Of a stretch of DNA of 64,000 bases, positions 10,087 through 21,771 are shown in pieces (positions within the stretch are counted from its first letter, which is position 1; each line of letters opens with the position of its first letter). Origin of the DNA: Ailurus styani (taxonomy: Eukaryota > Chordata > Mammalia > Carnivora > Ailuridae); assembly GCA_002007465.1 (NCBI GenBank), contig LNAC01000162.1, forward strand, positions 1,892,846 through 1,956,845. Reading direction: 5' to 3'. The position numbers were made by a program, and so were the translations under genes. Below the pieces are notes generated by a model. The model worked only from the letters and a program-made list of their open reading frames with translations, had not been told where the DNA came from and searched no databases.

Positions 10087-12489
10087 CGGCTTCTGTCTCA
10101 AAAAAGGAGTTGCTTGTTCTTCAGCCTGTACTTATTACCATTCATTTTAAGGGAGTGAAAAGCAGTGTTCAGAGAAAAATCTTTGTTAGCACAAAGCCTC
10201 TGTATTTGTGAGAGACAAAATTACATTTCTAGTTCATTCAAAGAGTAGTTGGTAATCTCTGCATTTTGCAAGTGAATTTTGCAAGTTAGCTCACGGGAAC
10301 ATGAAAAAAAAAACCAACATTAATTGGTTAACTAGGTACACTTATTTGCTTTGTATCAGGGCATTGATGTTGCATATGAAAGCATGGAAAAGGCAGCTGA
10401 TATTTTCATGCATTTTGAAGGAAGAATAAAATGGCTGATTCTCTCTGCCTTGCTTGATCGCAGAATTTGTAAGCCGAGGAAATGGATACTACGGTTGTTT
10501 GTACAACCAGATCCAAACAAAGGAAAAGAGCCAAGATGCTTTCCTCTAACATTGACACATGTACCACACTCTAGAAAAAGGATGAGGCTGCAAAAGAAGG
10601 TTTTAGCTTAGCATTTCAATTCTAAAATAGATGGTCCTATTTAATTTTCCACACACAATATCTTTCCTTGCTAAAGAATACATTAATATTACTAATCTCA
10701 CTTATGTAGCAGCTTTAAAAGGCCGCAGCAACAAGGATATTTCTAAAGCAGATTGTAGTCATTTCTGCTGGTATAGAAAATTCCCTACCCGCACTGAAAG
10801 TAATTGTGTTGGTAATCTCACGCTATTGCTTTAGTGGGAGTTTGCATCATTCTTTGCTCCACGTGAGCTATACAGACAAGCATAATGGATGGAGTGATGA
10901 GAGGGTGCATGATGAATTAATATCCCAGAGGTCCTGAAACTAATAACAATGAATGCTTTTCTGTGGCCACTGGGTTTCTGGATTTGTATTATGAAATGTG
11001 AGTCTGGAGTTGTCTGCTGACTGGTCACCCTGTGGAAGGTTAGAAGGAAGAGTTCCCTCAATTGCAAGATTGAAAAAAAGAAAGAAAAAAAAAAGGAAAA
11101 GCAAGATAAAAATTTGCTGGTATTATAACGAAATGAAGTCACGAAACAAATACATACTAGATATCTCTATAGATAAATGCAAGGGTTTTTTTCCCCTCAG
11201 ACATTGCACTTTTTAAAATATCTACACCGGCTTTAGTATTTGCTTTTGGTTTGCGTTTTGTTATAGAAAGAATGTCATATTCATGGTGTATTAAGCTGCT
11301 TCTTCAAAGATGTGTGGAGTAAGCATCAGAGATGGCTTGAAAACCTGCTTTTCTACTTGTAATCCTTGGAGGTGTAACTGGGCAAAATAGACCCAAAGTT
11401 GACGTGAGCAAATATAAATCTTGGTTATTCATTATTCTACTTGTTCTTTTATCCATTTTCCAATTCTCCCCACGTGCCACCTTAAACTGGGTACAAGTTT
11501 AAGCAGGGCACCAAGGATCATAAGAGGGAATAAACGTGGTTCCTTCTCACAGAGAAGCACACGTGAATATTAGTACTAACAATGCAATGTGATGTGTACT
11601 GCGATAGTACAGGGACAGTGGTGCATATTTCAATTATAGTTATTAGCACAGAGGATTTGGATTAAAGGTAAACTTACTACCAAAAATACATAAAAGCCAT
11701 TTCCGTTACAAGAAAGGTATCAGCCAGGAAAAGTGCAAACTTAGAAAGAAAGAGGACAACTGCCTTTTGTCCAGGAGATGATTGCACTTTTGGGCAGCCT
11801 AGTGCAGAGGCAGGAACTGCAGTCAGAGAGCTTGCAGAAAAGCTGGCCAGTGTGCTGCTATTCTCACGTCGTATCTCTATGTTTTACAATTCAGCTTGAC
11901 TAATTATGTCTTTCCAGGTTGCAACTACTTGGACATCCAAACACCAAAATGTATTTAAAGGCTTTAAGGAAAATATCGATACTTAAAACATTTTTAGGTT
12001 TAGACAACCCGTGTACTTTCTTCTTCCCTTCAGACAGATATTTGAGAATTCACTATATCTTATACCTGCTTTTTACTATCCATATTTCTGAAATAGACTC
12101 CTATGCATTTTAATGAAATGTTAAATAAAAATGGAATAATATGCGTGTATATGTATGTTTACATATATATATTTGTGGTCTTTACAATGCATGCATAACC
12201 ACATGCTATAAATTTATAATACTTATTCATATAAATAGGCCTTAATTGAAAAAAAATGAAGAGGTGGCCATCATGATGTGAACATTAAAATAAATATGTA
12301 AACATAGATATGAAAAATATAGAGAGAGAGACCGAGAGACAGAGATAGAGAGTTTAGCTCATGAGCTGGTTTGAAATTTGCTCCATGATTTTGATAAGTC
12401 ACTTGTATTTGCTCTTGTGTGAAACACTTTCAATAACCCTTATTGGTAAAGCACTTGGAGATCATTGGTTGAAAAGTGCAATTGACTGT

Positions 12490-12610
12490 GAGTGCGGGCT
12501 TTGGAGCCTTACAATTGAGGGTCATAAATTTTATCTTTGCTGGCATAACTACAGAGATTATTTTTATACAGAGAGGTGGCTCTTTCATTTTGTAAACACT
12601 TTAAACTAGG
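12490..12610 (+). mobile_element. Possible MIR fragment
   Basis: GAGTGCGGGCTTTGGAGCC followed by a GGGTCATAAATTTTATCTTTG region and a CATTTTGTAAAC segment follows the MIR order (GGGCTTTGGAGTCAGA, GGGTTCGAATCC, CATCTGTAAAATGG). It is strongly diverged and uncertain. Confidence 0.35.
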
Positions 12611-15502
12611 TGCTTCAGTAATGAATCTTAGATCGGTAGAAAAATTGGTTGCAATAATAACATATATACCAATCACTATTTGAATGCTCTTAGAGCTTCC
12701 TGCACTTACCCTGGAATAAGAAAACACTAATATTTTGAAATAATTCTTTATGTGTCGTCTTCTGTATTTATGGCAGATTACAGGAGATAAAATCATGCAG
12801 GTTTATTTTGGAAAAGAAAGAGTATATATTGGAGAGATCTTCCCTGATAGCACAGATTGCTATCAACTCTTTAATATTAAAGAGATATTCTGGGATGATA
12901 CTGCATTTATTAATCACAGAAAGGGGAGATTTATGGTGGTTGGGAATGTTGTCTCATCACCTCAGAGCCAGAAAGAGAAGAAATCTTAAAGGGTAAAAGT
13001 GGAAGTAAATTAAACTTTCCTTACTATCACCTTAACTTTTCCAATCACAGGCAGTTCTCTGAGCAGAGGGAGAAAAGACACAGAAAGAATTGGAACCTGA
13101 AAGAAGAGCACTGATGAAAAATACATCACAAATGACTAACAAATTGTAAATGAAAATTGGGTGACTTTCAGGTGGGAGCTGCTAGCAGGCTGTGAGGCAG
13201 CATTTGACCTCTTTTAATGGAAGTTTTAAGAGAGGACTGGAGGTGAGGAAGGGTCATTCCGCTGATGTCAGTGACTTCGAAGTAGTGCTCCTGGTGGGCT
13301 ACTAGGATTGTGTTGACGGATGGTGGAGAAGGTGTATCAGTTAGTAGGGCAGAAGTCAACTCCCTAGCCGGTCTGTTTCTGTAGCAGCTGAGAAACTGCA
13401 CAAAGTACAGGAAGTCAGCTCATTTATTTAACTCATGCTTTTATTAAGATATAATTTCTTACATTTGTAAAGCACATTACATTTTAAAGCCCATTTGCCA
13501 CATTAATCACTAGGAATATCAAAATAAAGTATATTTTCATCCTAAAATCCATTTCTATGCTTGATGTGATAAAAAAAATTCACTTACAAGTCACCTGGGA
13601 TAAGAGCAATAATAGAAACCAAACTTTTGCAAATACAGTTTGCTCTTATGTATAGGAAAGGTTGGAGAGAATAAAAGCCATTAAAGCTGTGTATGAAAGA
13701 TACATTAGAGTTACATTTATATCATTGATTACACTGTTTCTCAATTATACAGAGTGGGAAAAAAACACAGGCAATTAATCATGGTAGATTACACTCATTT
13801 TGTATTTGGCCAGCAGTAGCAAGTAGTTATTAAGAAGTCTAAGTTCCAATTGTTTCTCTAAATAATACTTTGTAATATCTTTTGCTTATGTGATTTCTGT
13901 AATACCCTTTGGTAAATGTGATTATTTATACCTAGAAAAGAGTTTAAAATAGCACTCATTCCCTTTTTATAATTATACTTTTAAATAGATTTTTTAATAT
14001 ATTTATATTCTTAATATGATGCCATTACCAGCTCTGCCATTTATCTTATTTAATCTGGATATGTATAATTATAAACCACACCAACTACAACCACTATACA
14101 TGCATTATCAGCTAGCTAAACTTTTAGTAGTAAAAATAGGATTAAAATATTCTGATAAAATAATTATCCCCCTGGTGTATATAAAACAGTAATCAATAAA
14201 AACTAGAAATTACCAAAATTCTTATTGTACAGAAAAGCATTAGTTATATATAGATGATACAATTCAGTATTGATAAAGAGCAAACCTATCAGCAACTAAA
14301 TTCCCCAGATGGAATTTTCTTTAGCAATTGGAAATCGGAAAAATAACTTATTTGAGATATTGATAGGACCTAGCATATTTATATTGCCTAGTCATAAGTT
14401 TTGAAATGGTCACTGATGGCACAAGAAGATACTGTATTGTGCTTTCTATAAGAACTAAATACACTAAGGCCTTATTATCCTTTATTTGCGTTCAACAGAA
14501 AGTAAGAAATTTAGAAATAATTAGCAAGACCAGAAACGTTTCAAATTGCATTAATATAAAATTAACTATTTTTGTCTTAGAAACTGTAAACCATTGACAT
14601 ATGGCTTAAAAAGAATGGATTCATAATGAAATGTTTCCCTTCATGTCCGTAACATTTAGGAAACAAAATTTAGCTATACATTTTTGCAGTATGAAGTTCA
14701 CCCAACTGTAGTCCTTCACACTGTATCCTGATTTGTCCAGTCTTCTGTATCTGTTGCTTGTCTATTTGCATAACTGTATCTATCTGATAACTTAAACAGT
14801 ATTCGAGAAAAATGGTATATCCTGCAATAGACTGAGCTCCTCATAGTAACTGGTATTTCTGTAACAATATAGTGCCTGTCATTGGTAGTAAATTCTGAAT
14901 ACGCATTCATTGAATGATTGTATTTAAATCGATTAAAATGATTCTACTCAAATAGTCAAAGGATCAGATCAAAAGTGATGGTAAATGTTACTAACAAGTA
15001 CTCTCACCTGAGGAGAGACTTGCACTGGTAAAGGGATGGGGCGAGTGAGGAGAAAGGGAGTACAAAAGAAGAGAGAGAAGAGAAGGGAATACGGCAGGTT
15101 AGCAGGCAGCCTGGGAGAAGCTGAAACTTTCAGGAATAGGTGAAAATTCAGTGTATTCATGTGATGACTGGGGATCAGTCTAAGATAGGTGAGCTGGTTG
15201 TTTGAACTTTTTAGAGTGAGTTCACAGTATATTTAGTGTGTACTCACGGGAGAATCTTCCTTAATTAATGAAAGGTGTTCAATAATTTCTGTTTAATTTT
15301 AATTTGTGAGGAGCAAGCAATCACATGCCTTGGAAAGTGCTTGGCTTACAAGTCATCCATATTTCATGTCCTTAGACTTAAAAAAACCCAAAACAATGAA
15401 ACAAAACACGCATCTTGAGTGCTAGAGCTACTAAGAATCAGGTCAAGAAAAACAGACAACTGTTAACTAGATATTTTAGAGAAAATAAGCAATTTTATTT
15501 TC

Positions 15503-15699
15503 TAAATTTTTTAAGGATTTTATTTATTTATTTGACAGAGAGATAGAGAGCACAAGTAGGCAGAACGTCAGGCAGAGGGAGAGGGAGAAACAGGCTCTCC
15601 CCAGAGCAGGGAGCCTAATGCGGGACTCGATCCCAGGACCCTGGGATCCTGATCTGAGCTGAAGGTAGTTGCTTAACCGACTGAGCCACCCAGGTGCCC
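15503..15699 (-). mobile_element. CAN-SINE, antisense, with 15-bp TSD
   Basis: The antisense copy opens with AAGGATTTTATTTATTTATT, continues through the GAGGCAGAACG/GAGAGGGAGAAACAGGCTC body, the GATCCCAGGACCCTGGGATC centre and ends CTGAGCCACCCAGGTGCCC. It is flanked by AGCAATTTTATTTTC at 15,488 and AGCAATTTTGTTTTC at 15,700, a TSD with one mismatch. This supports retroposition by L1 machinery. Confidence 0.95.
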
Positions 15700-15859
15700 A
15701 GCAATTTTGTTTTCATTCGGTTTTCTGATTTTCGTCTGCCCATATCTATTTTCCCCAGTCTTGGAAATACAAATCAGTGCAACTGACAGTGAGAATCGAG
15801 GGTTCCTTTACTCTCTTCTTCTCCTTCCTCCTTTTCTTCCTCCTACCAACGCCTCAGCC

Positions 15860-15861
15860 TC

Positions 15862-15892
<31 letters not shown>

Positions 15893-15900
15893 TTTTTGTC
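15860..15900. repeat. (TTC)n and T-run low-complexity tract
   Basis: About seven TTC units followed by a T run at the 3' tail side of the next antisense SINE. It probably grew from that SINE's A-rich tail. Confidence 0.8.
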
Positions 15901-16013
15901 TTTTTTCTTCTTCTATTTTTTTAAAGTAGTCCCCACACCCAACACAGGGCTCAAACTCACAACCCTGAGGTCATGGGTCACATACTTTACTGACTGAGCT
16001 AGCCAGGTGCCCC
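15900..16013 (-). mobile_element. Old short CAN-SINE, antisense
   Basis: The plus strand reads TTTTTTAAAGTAGTCCCCAC, GGGCTCAAACTCACAACCCT, GAGGTCATGGGTCACATACT and CTGACTGAGCTAGCCAGGTG before CCCC. This is the reverse complement of an older CAN-SINE subfamily with an intact tRNA-like head and a short body without the CT-rich block. Confidence 0.8.
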
Positions 16014-16029
16014 TCCTTTCCTTTCTTCC

Positions 16030-16720
16030 AGATTCATTCTTTCTGCTCTTGCTGCCAGAGCTTTGTATCCTTTGAACTTTAGCCCAAGCACTTCAGTTCT
16101 CCTATCTCCTTGTACTTTCCCTTCTCACAGCATCTGTTACCACATCCGTACAGGTGACTTCCAAGTTTACGTTTAGAATCCAGTCTTCCTATACTTGTTC
16201 TACATTTACAGGTGTATATTTTAAGGATATAAAATTAAACATTTGTCAACAAATTATTTTTGTAACCAAAATCTCTTATTTCTAATTTTTCTAATTTCAC
16301 AGTTCTAGCCACTGAGACTCAAACCTCAGATTCATATTTGACTCAGTTAATTCTTTTGACATCTATTTCCTTTATCCTCTTATTCATTATCTTGTTCCTG
16401 GTTAGTAAAAACAATCTTAATTTGTATCCTTACCTCTTTCAAGAATCATTCTGTATGTCATAGACAATTAGTTTTCCTAAAACTTTTATTAAGACACTCA
16501 AAGTCATCTTTACTTTGACTCCAGTTTATTTACATTTTAAACTCTTCACTCCTGAGAGAGCAACCCCTGTACTTTATCGGTGCATTTTGCATCCGTATCT
16601 CTGTCTTTATGTTCACTATTCCTTCTGCGTAATTATCCTGACTCCTTTCCTCTGCTTTTATTAACTTACTCATTTTTAAAAGTCTACCTCATTTTTAAGG
16701 TCTTTCTTGAGTTTTCTATG
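16030..16720 (+). mobile_element. Possible L2 region, sense
   Basis: Several phrases in order recall the L2 3' half: GAGACTCAAACCTCAGATTC then ATTTGACTC, a GTTTTCCTAAAAC...CAAAGTCATCTTTACTTTGACTCC segment, TTCACTATTCCTTCTGCGTA and TTTAAGGTCTTTCTTGAG. Divergence is high, so this could also be unrelated pyrimidine-rich DNA. The 120-codon frame starting at 16,580 has no protein resemblance. Confidence 0.4.
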
Positions 16721-18339
16721 TTCTACTTAGAGTTAAGCATTTTCTATATTTTGACACTTTTGACCATAGGCAGGTTGGTCTACTTGTTCTCCAACTATTA
16801 TTGTGTAAAAAAGTCTATAAAATTTCCCAAGCTCTTCTCTATTCTGTCTTCATACTTTCTCCAATCTGCCAAAATTTTAAGGTCCCATATACAGCATTAT
16901 GATCTAGACTTCAGTTACTTGATGTCAGTGGAAGGGGTATGAACAGGCTTGGCTCTCTTCCATCTTCCAGGTTGTCAATACTGTTTCATTAAATTTAAAA
17001 AAATGGGTGAATTTTCTAAACAAAAAAACCCCTACTTTAGGCTTAGTTAAGATTTATTCCATATTGTCTCCTTAGACTGTTCCTCATCTTGTTAATTTGT
17101 ATATGACTCTTTGTAATTTCTGCCTCTTCATAGGCTCTTTGGTGGGCAGGTGGATAGGCTGCTTTATGTACTGCTGGTCAGATGCTCTTATGGATGCCAT
17201 GATTCTGCTAAATAATTTTATTTGATTATAGATTCTTATTCCTACAATGTATCCAAAATAGGTCATAGAGGAACTCTAACTCCAAGTTCACATCCTGCAA
17301 TCTTGCCAAATATGTTGAAAACATAAAGTCTTTAAGTTCCAGACTGTATTTTCCTTATTTGTGAGTTGACCCTATCTTCACCTTAATACTCACTCCATTT
17401 GGCATCTCTCCCAGACCTATTTTCCTTTTGCCAGTTTGGCTTGCTATAGATCTTTACTTTTATAATCTACTCCAGGAACGATTTCATCAGTCTTTGAAAT
17501 TTGCTCAGTCCGCACTTTTTCCCAAGCCTGTTCCATCGCATATTCCCACCAGGCTGTGCTTTCAGTCCATCTTATGGGAAAAGCCTATTGAATTAAATAG
17601 GAAATGTCATTTGCAAGAATTTAGGCCTCCCTGAGGTATATGTAAGTTCCCTTCTCCATGCTATTTTGCTACAGTGCTAGGAAGAGAAAATTAGTGAAAG
17701 TTCATCGATGTATTAAAATAATGGCATGGAGAACCCTTAAATTTTTTTTTCCTGTGAACATTTCAAAATATAAGTATTAGAGAAAAAATTATTTCAAACT
17801 ACAACTAACCACAGTATATTCTGCCTTTAAGGAAGAAGATTGAATTCTGTAGCAAAATACCTTGATGGTTTGTGTTTGTTGCCAAAGATAAGGTCCCATG
17901 GAATTATCTGTAAGGTCACTGCAGACAGTGATAAAGCTAAATTGACTGCCTAAAAAACAAGATGGATATTTCAGGATTGTGAGGTTTATAAGAGGAGGAC
18001 AAATGTGAGAACTCTCTTTAGGGATTGAAAGGCCACAGAAGATTGGAGAACATCAGGGGAGAAGCAGACTTGTGAGAAAGTATCCACATGGGCCGCAGCT
18101 GAGGGGATTTTGTTTTGAGACGGAGACTGTGTAACATTTCATCCTAAATTATCCTATGTGCTGTGCAGCTCCTACTAACTGAAGCTGAAGGAGAGACGTA
18201 CAAAATCTAATGCTTTGTTTGAGTCTCCTGGGGAATGTCGAGTAAAAGGTGACTGTCATAATTGGAGCCCACAGAAATTTTCAGAAATACTGTGGAGAAT
18301 GTGAAAACATTTTATTAATATTTTACAGGACAGAAGTAA
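16721..18339. other. Unassigned non-coding stretch
   Basis: No gene, RNA or recognised transposon is seen. Short open frames on both strands show no protein-like pattern. Confidence 0.5.
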
Positions 18340-19160
18340 AACTTGAAAACACCTCTGAAGGCCAAAGCTGGAATAATTTAACAAAAAAATAAATACTGAT
18401 TATATTCTATTATAACTCAAAGACTATAAAAGATATCCATGAGTTCATACATATAAAATAAGCAAATAAATAACTAAGACAGAATTCATTTTCCTTAGAG
18501 AGGCATTCCAAATAATATATGTAGATGCTCTTCTATCTGGGAGATGGAGCTTTATTTCCCTCCCTTTCCGTATGCGCTAAACCTAAAATTGCTTACATAG
18601 CATGGAGTATGAAAAGGGAAGAATAGTAAGTTGACAGTATAGAAAAAAGGCAGACATCCTCTTAACCAAGTGATCAAAGTGAACATCACTGATGAAGAAT
18701 CATGTTGATATGATGTAATAAGAAGGATACCTCACGTCTGTGGGCTTCTTCCCCCCAAACTAAAGCCCAGTCTAATCATAAAGAAACCTCAAACACACTC
18801 AAATTGAGCACAAAATGTCTGGCCAGCACTCTTCCAAAATATGAAGGTTGTGAAAGATAAGGAAAGGCTGAGAAACTGCCACAGACTGAAGGAGACAATT
18901 TGACATGATGACTAAATGCAATATGGTATTCTGGATTAGATCTTGGAAGAGGAAAGAGACATTAATGAAAAAAAAAACAAAATGGTGAAATCTGCATAAA
19001 GTCTATATGGTTTAGTGACATTGAACCAGTGTCAATTTCTTAGCTTTGACAGATTACCATGGTTATATAAAATGTTAACCTTAAAGAAAACTGGGTAAAG
19101 TATATATGTTATCTAAAATAATAAACTAAAATTATCCCCAATTAAAAAGTTTGTTAAAAA
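18340..19160 (+). mobile_element. Old L1 3'-UTR fragment, sense
   Basis: Landmarks in order: AAGTGATCAAAGTGAACATC, CATGTTGATATGATGTAATA, ACTAAAGCCCAGTCTAATCA, CAAACACACTCAAATTGAG, AAGGCTGAGAAACTGCCACA, GACTAAATGCAATATGGTAT, CCATGGTTATATAAAATGTT and an end resembling AAATTATTCCAAAATAAAAAG. This is a well-known old mammalian L1 (L1M-class) 3' end. It is non-coding. Confidence 0.7.
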
Positions 19161-19301
19161 AGTTAAAGATTCATGTTACTTAGCACAAACTGCTTTAGAT
19201 TCGCTTTACTAAAACAATTTAAATTCAAAAATTCAAACATATTAATCAACTACTATAGGCCTGGGACAGGTCAGTGAAAAAAAGACAAAATTACTGCCTT
19301 C

Positions 19302-20630
19302 CAGGCAGCAACTTCTTTGACCTCCATCATAACAACTTCTTACCAGAAAAGTGTCCTGAGTCAAGGGAAACAAAACCAAAAATAAACTATTGGGACTTCA
19401 TCAAAATAAAAAACTTCTGCACAGTGAAAGAAAGAATCAATAAAACTAAAAGGCGGGCGCCTGGGTGGCTCAGTGGGTTAAAGCCTCTGCTTTCGGCTCA
19501 GGTCATGATCTCAGGATCCTGGGATCGAGGCCCGCATCGGGCTCTCTGCTCAGCAGGGAGCCTGCTTCCTCCTCTCTCTCTGCCTGCCTCTCTGCCTACT
19601 TGTAATCTCTCTGTGTCAAATAAATAAATAAAATCTTTAAAAAAAAAAAAATAAAAAAATAAAACTAAAAGGCATCCTACAGAATAGGAGAAGATCTTTG
19701 TAGATATATCTGATAAAGAGTTAGTATCCAGAATCTATAAAGAACTTATACAACTCAACATCCAAAAAACAAGTAATAGAGTTAAAAAATGGACAGAAGA
19801 CATGACTAGACATTTTTCCAAAGAAGACATCTAGATGTCCAACAGACACATGAAAAGATGCTCAACATCACTCATCATCAGGGAAATTCAAATCAAAACC
19901 ACAATGACATATCCTATCACACGAGTCAGAATGTCTAAAATTAACAAGACAGGAAACAGCAAATGTTTCCGAAGATGCGGAGAAAGGGGAACCTCTTATA
20001 CTTTTTGATGGGGATGCAAACTGGTGCAGCCACTCTGGAAAACAGTATGGGGGTTCCTCAGAAAATTTAAAATAGAACTACTGTATGACCCAGCAATCAT
20101 ACAACCAGGTTTTAATCCATAGGATACAAAAATATTTATTCAAAAGGATACATGCATCATGATGTTTATTATCAATAGCCAAACTATGGAAAGAGCCCAA
20201 ATGTCCATTGGCTGGTGAATGGATAAAGAAGATGTGGTATACATCCATAATAGAATACTACTCAGCCATCAAAAGAATGAAATCTTGCCATTTGAAGTGA
20301 TGTGGTTGGAGTTAGAGTATTAAGCAAAATAAGCTAAGAAAGACAAATATCCTATGATTTCACTCATGAAATTTAAGAAACAAAACAAACATAGGGGAAA
20401 AAAAGAGGCACACTAAGAAACAGACTCAGCTATAGAAAACAAACTGATGGTTACTGGAGGGGAGGTCAGTGTGGGGTGATGGGTTAAACGGGTGATGGGT
20501 ATTAAGGAGGGCACTTTTTGTGATGAGCACTGGGTATAATATGTAAGTAATGAATCACTAAATTCTACATCTGAAACTAGTATTGCACTTTACGTTAATA
20601 GGGTGACATTTAAATAAAAAGTTGGAGGAA
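19302..20630 (+). mobile_element. 5'-truncated carnivoran L1 (ORF2 C-terminus and 3' UTR) inside L2
   Basis: The fragment begins in the ORF2 C-terminal region (CAGGCAGCAACTTCTTTGAC) and runs through CAAATCAAAACCACAATGAC, GGTGCAGCCACTCTGGAAAA and AATACTACTCAGCCATCAAA. It ends in the carnivoran 3' UTR (TTAAGGAGGGCACTTTTTGT, TGATGAGCACTGGGTATAAT, AATCACTAAATTCTAC). A 15-bp TSD with one mismatch flanks it: AAAATTACTGCCTTC at 19,287 and AAAATTACTGTCTTC at 20,631. ORF2 is broken by stops, so the copy is dead. A CAN-SINE interrupts it at 19,455. Confidence 0.93.
19455..19657 (+). mobile_element. Young mustelid-type CAN-SINE with perfect 16-bp TSD
   Basis: It begins GGGCGCCTGGGTGGCTCAGT (A-box region) and contains GGGATCGAGGCCCGCATCGG (B-box region). 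A CTTCCTCCTCTCTCTCTGCC block, CTACTTGTAATCTCTCTGTG and CAAATAAATAAATAAAATC plus an A-rich tail follow. The 16 bases AATAAAACTAAAAGGC occur exactly at 19,439 and again at 19,658. Insertion into L1 ORF2 sequence shows it is younger than that L1. Similarity to the other young copies in the window is high. Confidence 0.97.
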
Positions 20631-21214
20631 AAAATTACTGTCTTCATGGTGCTAATAGTGCAGTGGATAGAGGCAGACAATGAACAAAAATAGCAAATAT
20701 GTAAATTTTATAATACATTAGAAGGTGATAAACACTGTCTAAAATGCTTAGGCAGGAAAAAGGGGGTTTTGCTGAAAGCAGGGTGGAATTTAACTTTATA
20801 AAAGCCATTCTAATTGAAAGGTGATATTTAAAAGAAAAGCCTTAAAGAATGTGAGTCAATTAACTACAACAATAGCGGGGAGAAGAGAATCTCATGTAGA
20901 GAGAACACTGTGAAGGCCCAAGATTGGAGACATCCTATGTACATGTTTAAGGAACAGCAAAGTGGCCAGGCTCTCTAGAACCACTGAGGGGAGAAGAGTG
21001 TTTTGGATGAATGTGGGGTGGGGGGAATGACAGAGAGCACAGTAGGCCATCATTGTAAGAAGTTTGGCTTTTACTGTGAGGGAGATGGGGGGCCATTTCA
21101 GGGTTCTGTGTGAGGTCTGTTGTGATATGCCTTTGATCTGAAAGGGATAGATGTATCTGCTTTGTTGAGGGTAGGTAGTGGGTGAGTGAGGGTAAAAGCA
21201 AGACATGCCCATTA

Positions 21215-21411
21215 AAAAAATTTTTTTTTGCAAAGTCATTTTTTGAATGAATGTTCTGTCAACCTCAAGCTTAAGTTCGTTTTTAATAAGACTGACTGCA
21301 TGTGCTATTTATCTATTGCATTGCATTATTACCACTTTTTTTTTCCCTTTGAGGGTCTGGGAAATCTAAAATTAATTTTTGCTAAAGCAGAGGTCATCAT
21401 CAACAAATCAG
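21215..21411. other. Short unassigned stretch
   Basis: No recognised element is seen. It contains T-rich runs and one short open frame without protein resemblance. Confidence 0.4.
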
Positions 21412-21550
21412 TTTTTCTCCAGTTTTATTGAGATATAATTGACCAATTAAATTGTAGAATATTTAAGGTGTACAACAATAATTTGGAGTATGTATACATG
21501 GTGAAAAGATTCCCCACATTGAATTAATAACACATTTTCTTTATAAAAAA
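21412..21550 (-). mobile_element. Old L1 3'-end fragment, antisense
   Basis: TTTTTCTCCAGTTTTATTGA followed by GATATAATTGACCAATTAAA and AAGGTGTACAACAATAATTT is the reverse complement of a common L1M-class 3' end. It continues up to the antisense SINE on its right. Confidence 0.65.
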
Positions 21551-21771
21551 GGTTTTTAAAGATTTATTTGAGAGAGAGAGAGAGAGAGAGAGAGCGCATG
21601 AACACATGAGTGGGGGGTAGGGCAAAGGGAGAGGGAGAAAGAGAATCATAAGCAGACTCTGTGCTGAGCATGGAGCCCCACATGGGGCTGGATCTCATGA
21701 CCATGAGATCACGACCTGAGCTGAAACCAAGGGTTGGCCACTTAACCATTACTGAGCCACCCAGATGCCCC
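21551..21771 (-). mobile_element. CAN-SINE, antisense, with 11-bp TSD
   Basis: It opens GGTTTTTAAAGATTTATTTG, then a (GA)n run, GGGAGAGGGAGAAAGAGAAT, CTGTGCTGAGCATGGAGCCC, CATGACCATGAGATCACGAC and CTGAGCCACCCAGATGCCCC. TCTTTATAAAA occurs at 21,538 and at 21,772. The body matches an older CAN-SINE subfamily, with (GA)12 grown at the former CT-rich block. Confidence 0.93.

Larger units (their letters stand above)
8701..15487. other. Transposon-poor, repeat-poor block with no recognised gene
   Basis: Nearly 6.8 kb in which I recognise only one weak MIR-like match and no L1, CAN-SINE, LTR or microsatellite of note, in contrast to the flanks. Open frames are all under 105 codons and do not resemble proteins I know. 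The block contains a strong CTCF consensus match near 10,080. It may hold regulatory or non-coding transcript sequence, but nothing here proves it. Confidence 0.5.
19240..21160 (-). mobile_element. L2 copy, antisense, split by an L1 insertion
   Basis: The left part (19,240-19,301) ends with a CAAAATTACTGCCTTC phrase matching the reverse-complemented L2 'AAATCCCTGCCCTCATGG' region. After the inserted L1 it resumes at 20,631 with TACTGTCTTCATGGTGCTAA. It then shows TTAGAAGGTGATAAACACTG, AAGGTGATATTTAAAAG, GCAAAGTGGCCAGG, TAGGCCATCATTGTAAGAAG, TTTGGCTTTTACTGTGAGGG and GGGGGCCATTTCAGGG. The continuity on both sides makes the L2 call firm. Frames of up to 115 codons here are fortuitous. Confidence 0.75.

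Noticed and set aside
10351..10611. 86-codon frame as a possible exon in the repeat-poor block
   Set aside because: I see no convincing splice-site context, domain or family resemblance; a frame of this length is expected by chance.
19455..19657. tRNA gene suggested by A-box and B-box sequences in SINE heads
   Set aside because: The heads are tRNA-derived but lack a complete cloverleaf and are followed by SINE bodies and TSDs, so they are retroposons, not tRNA genes.
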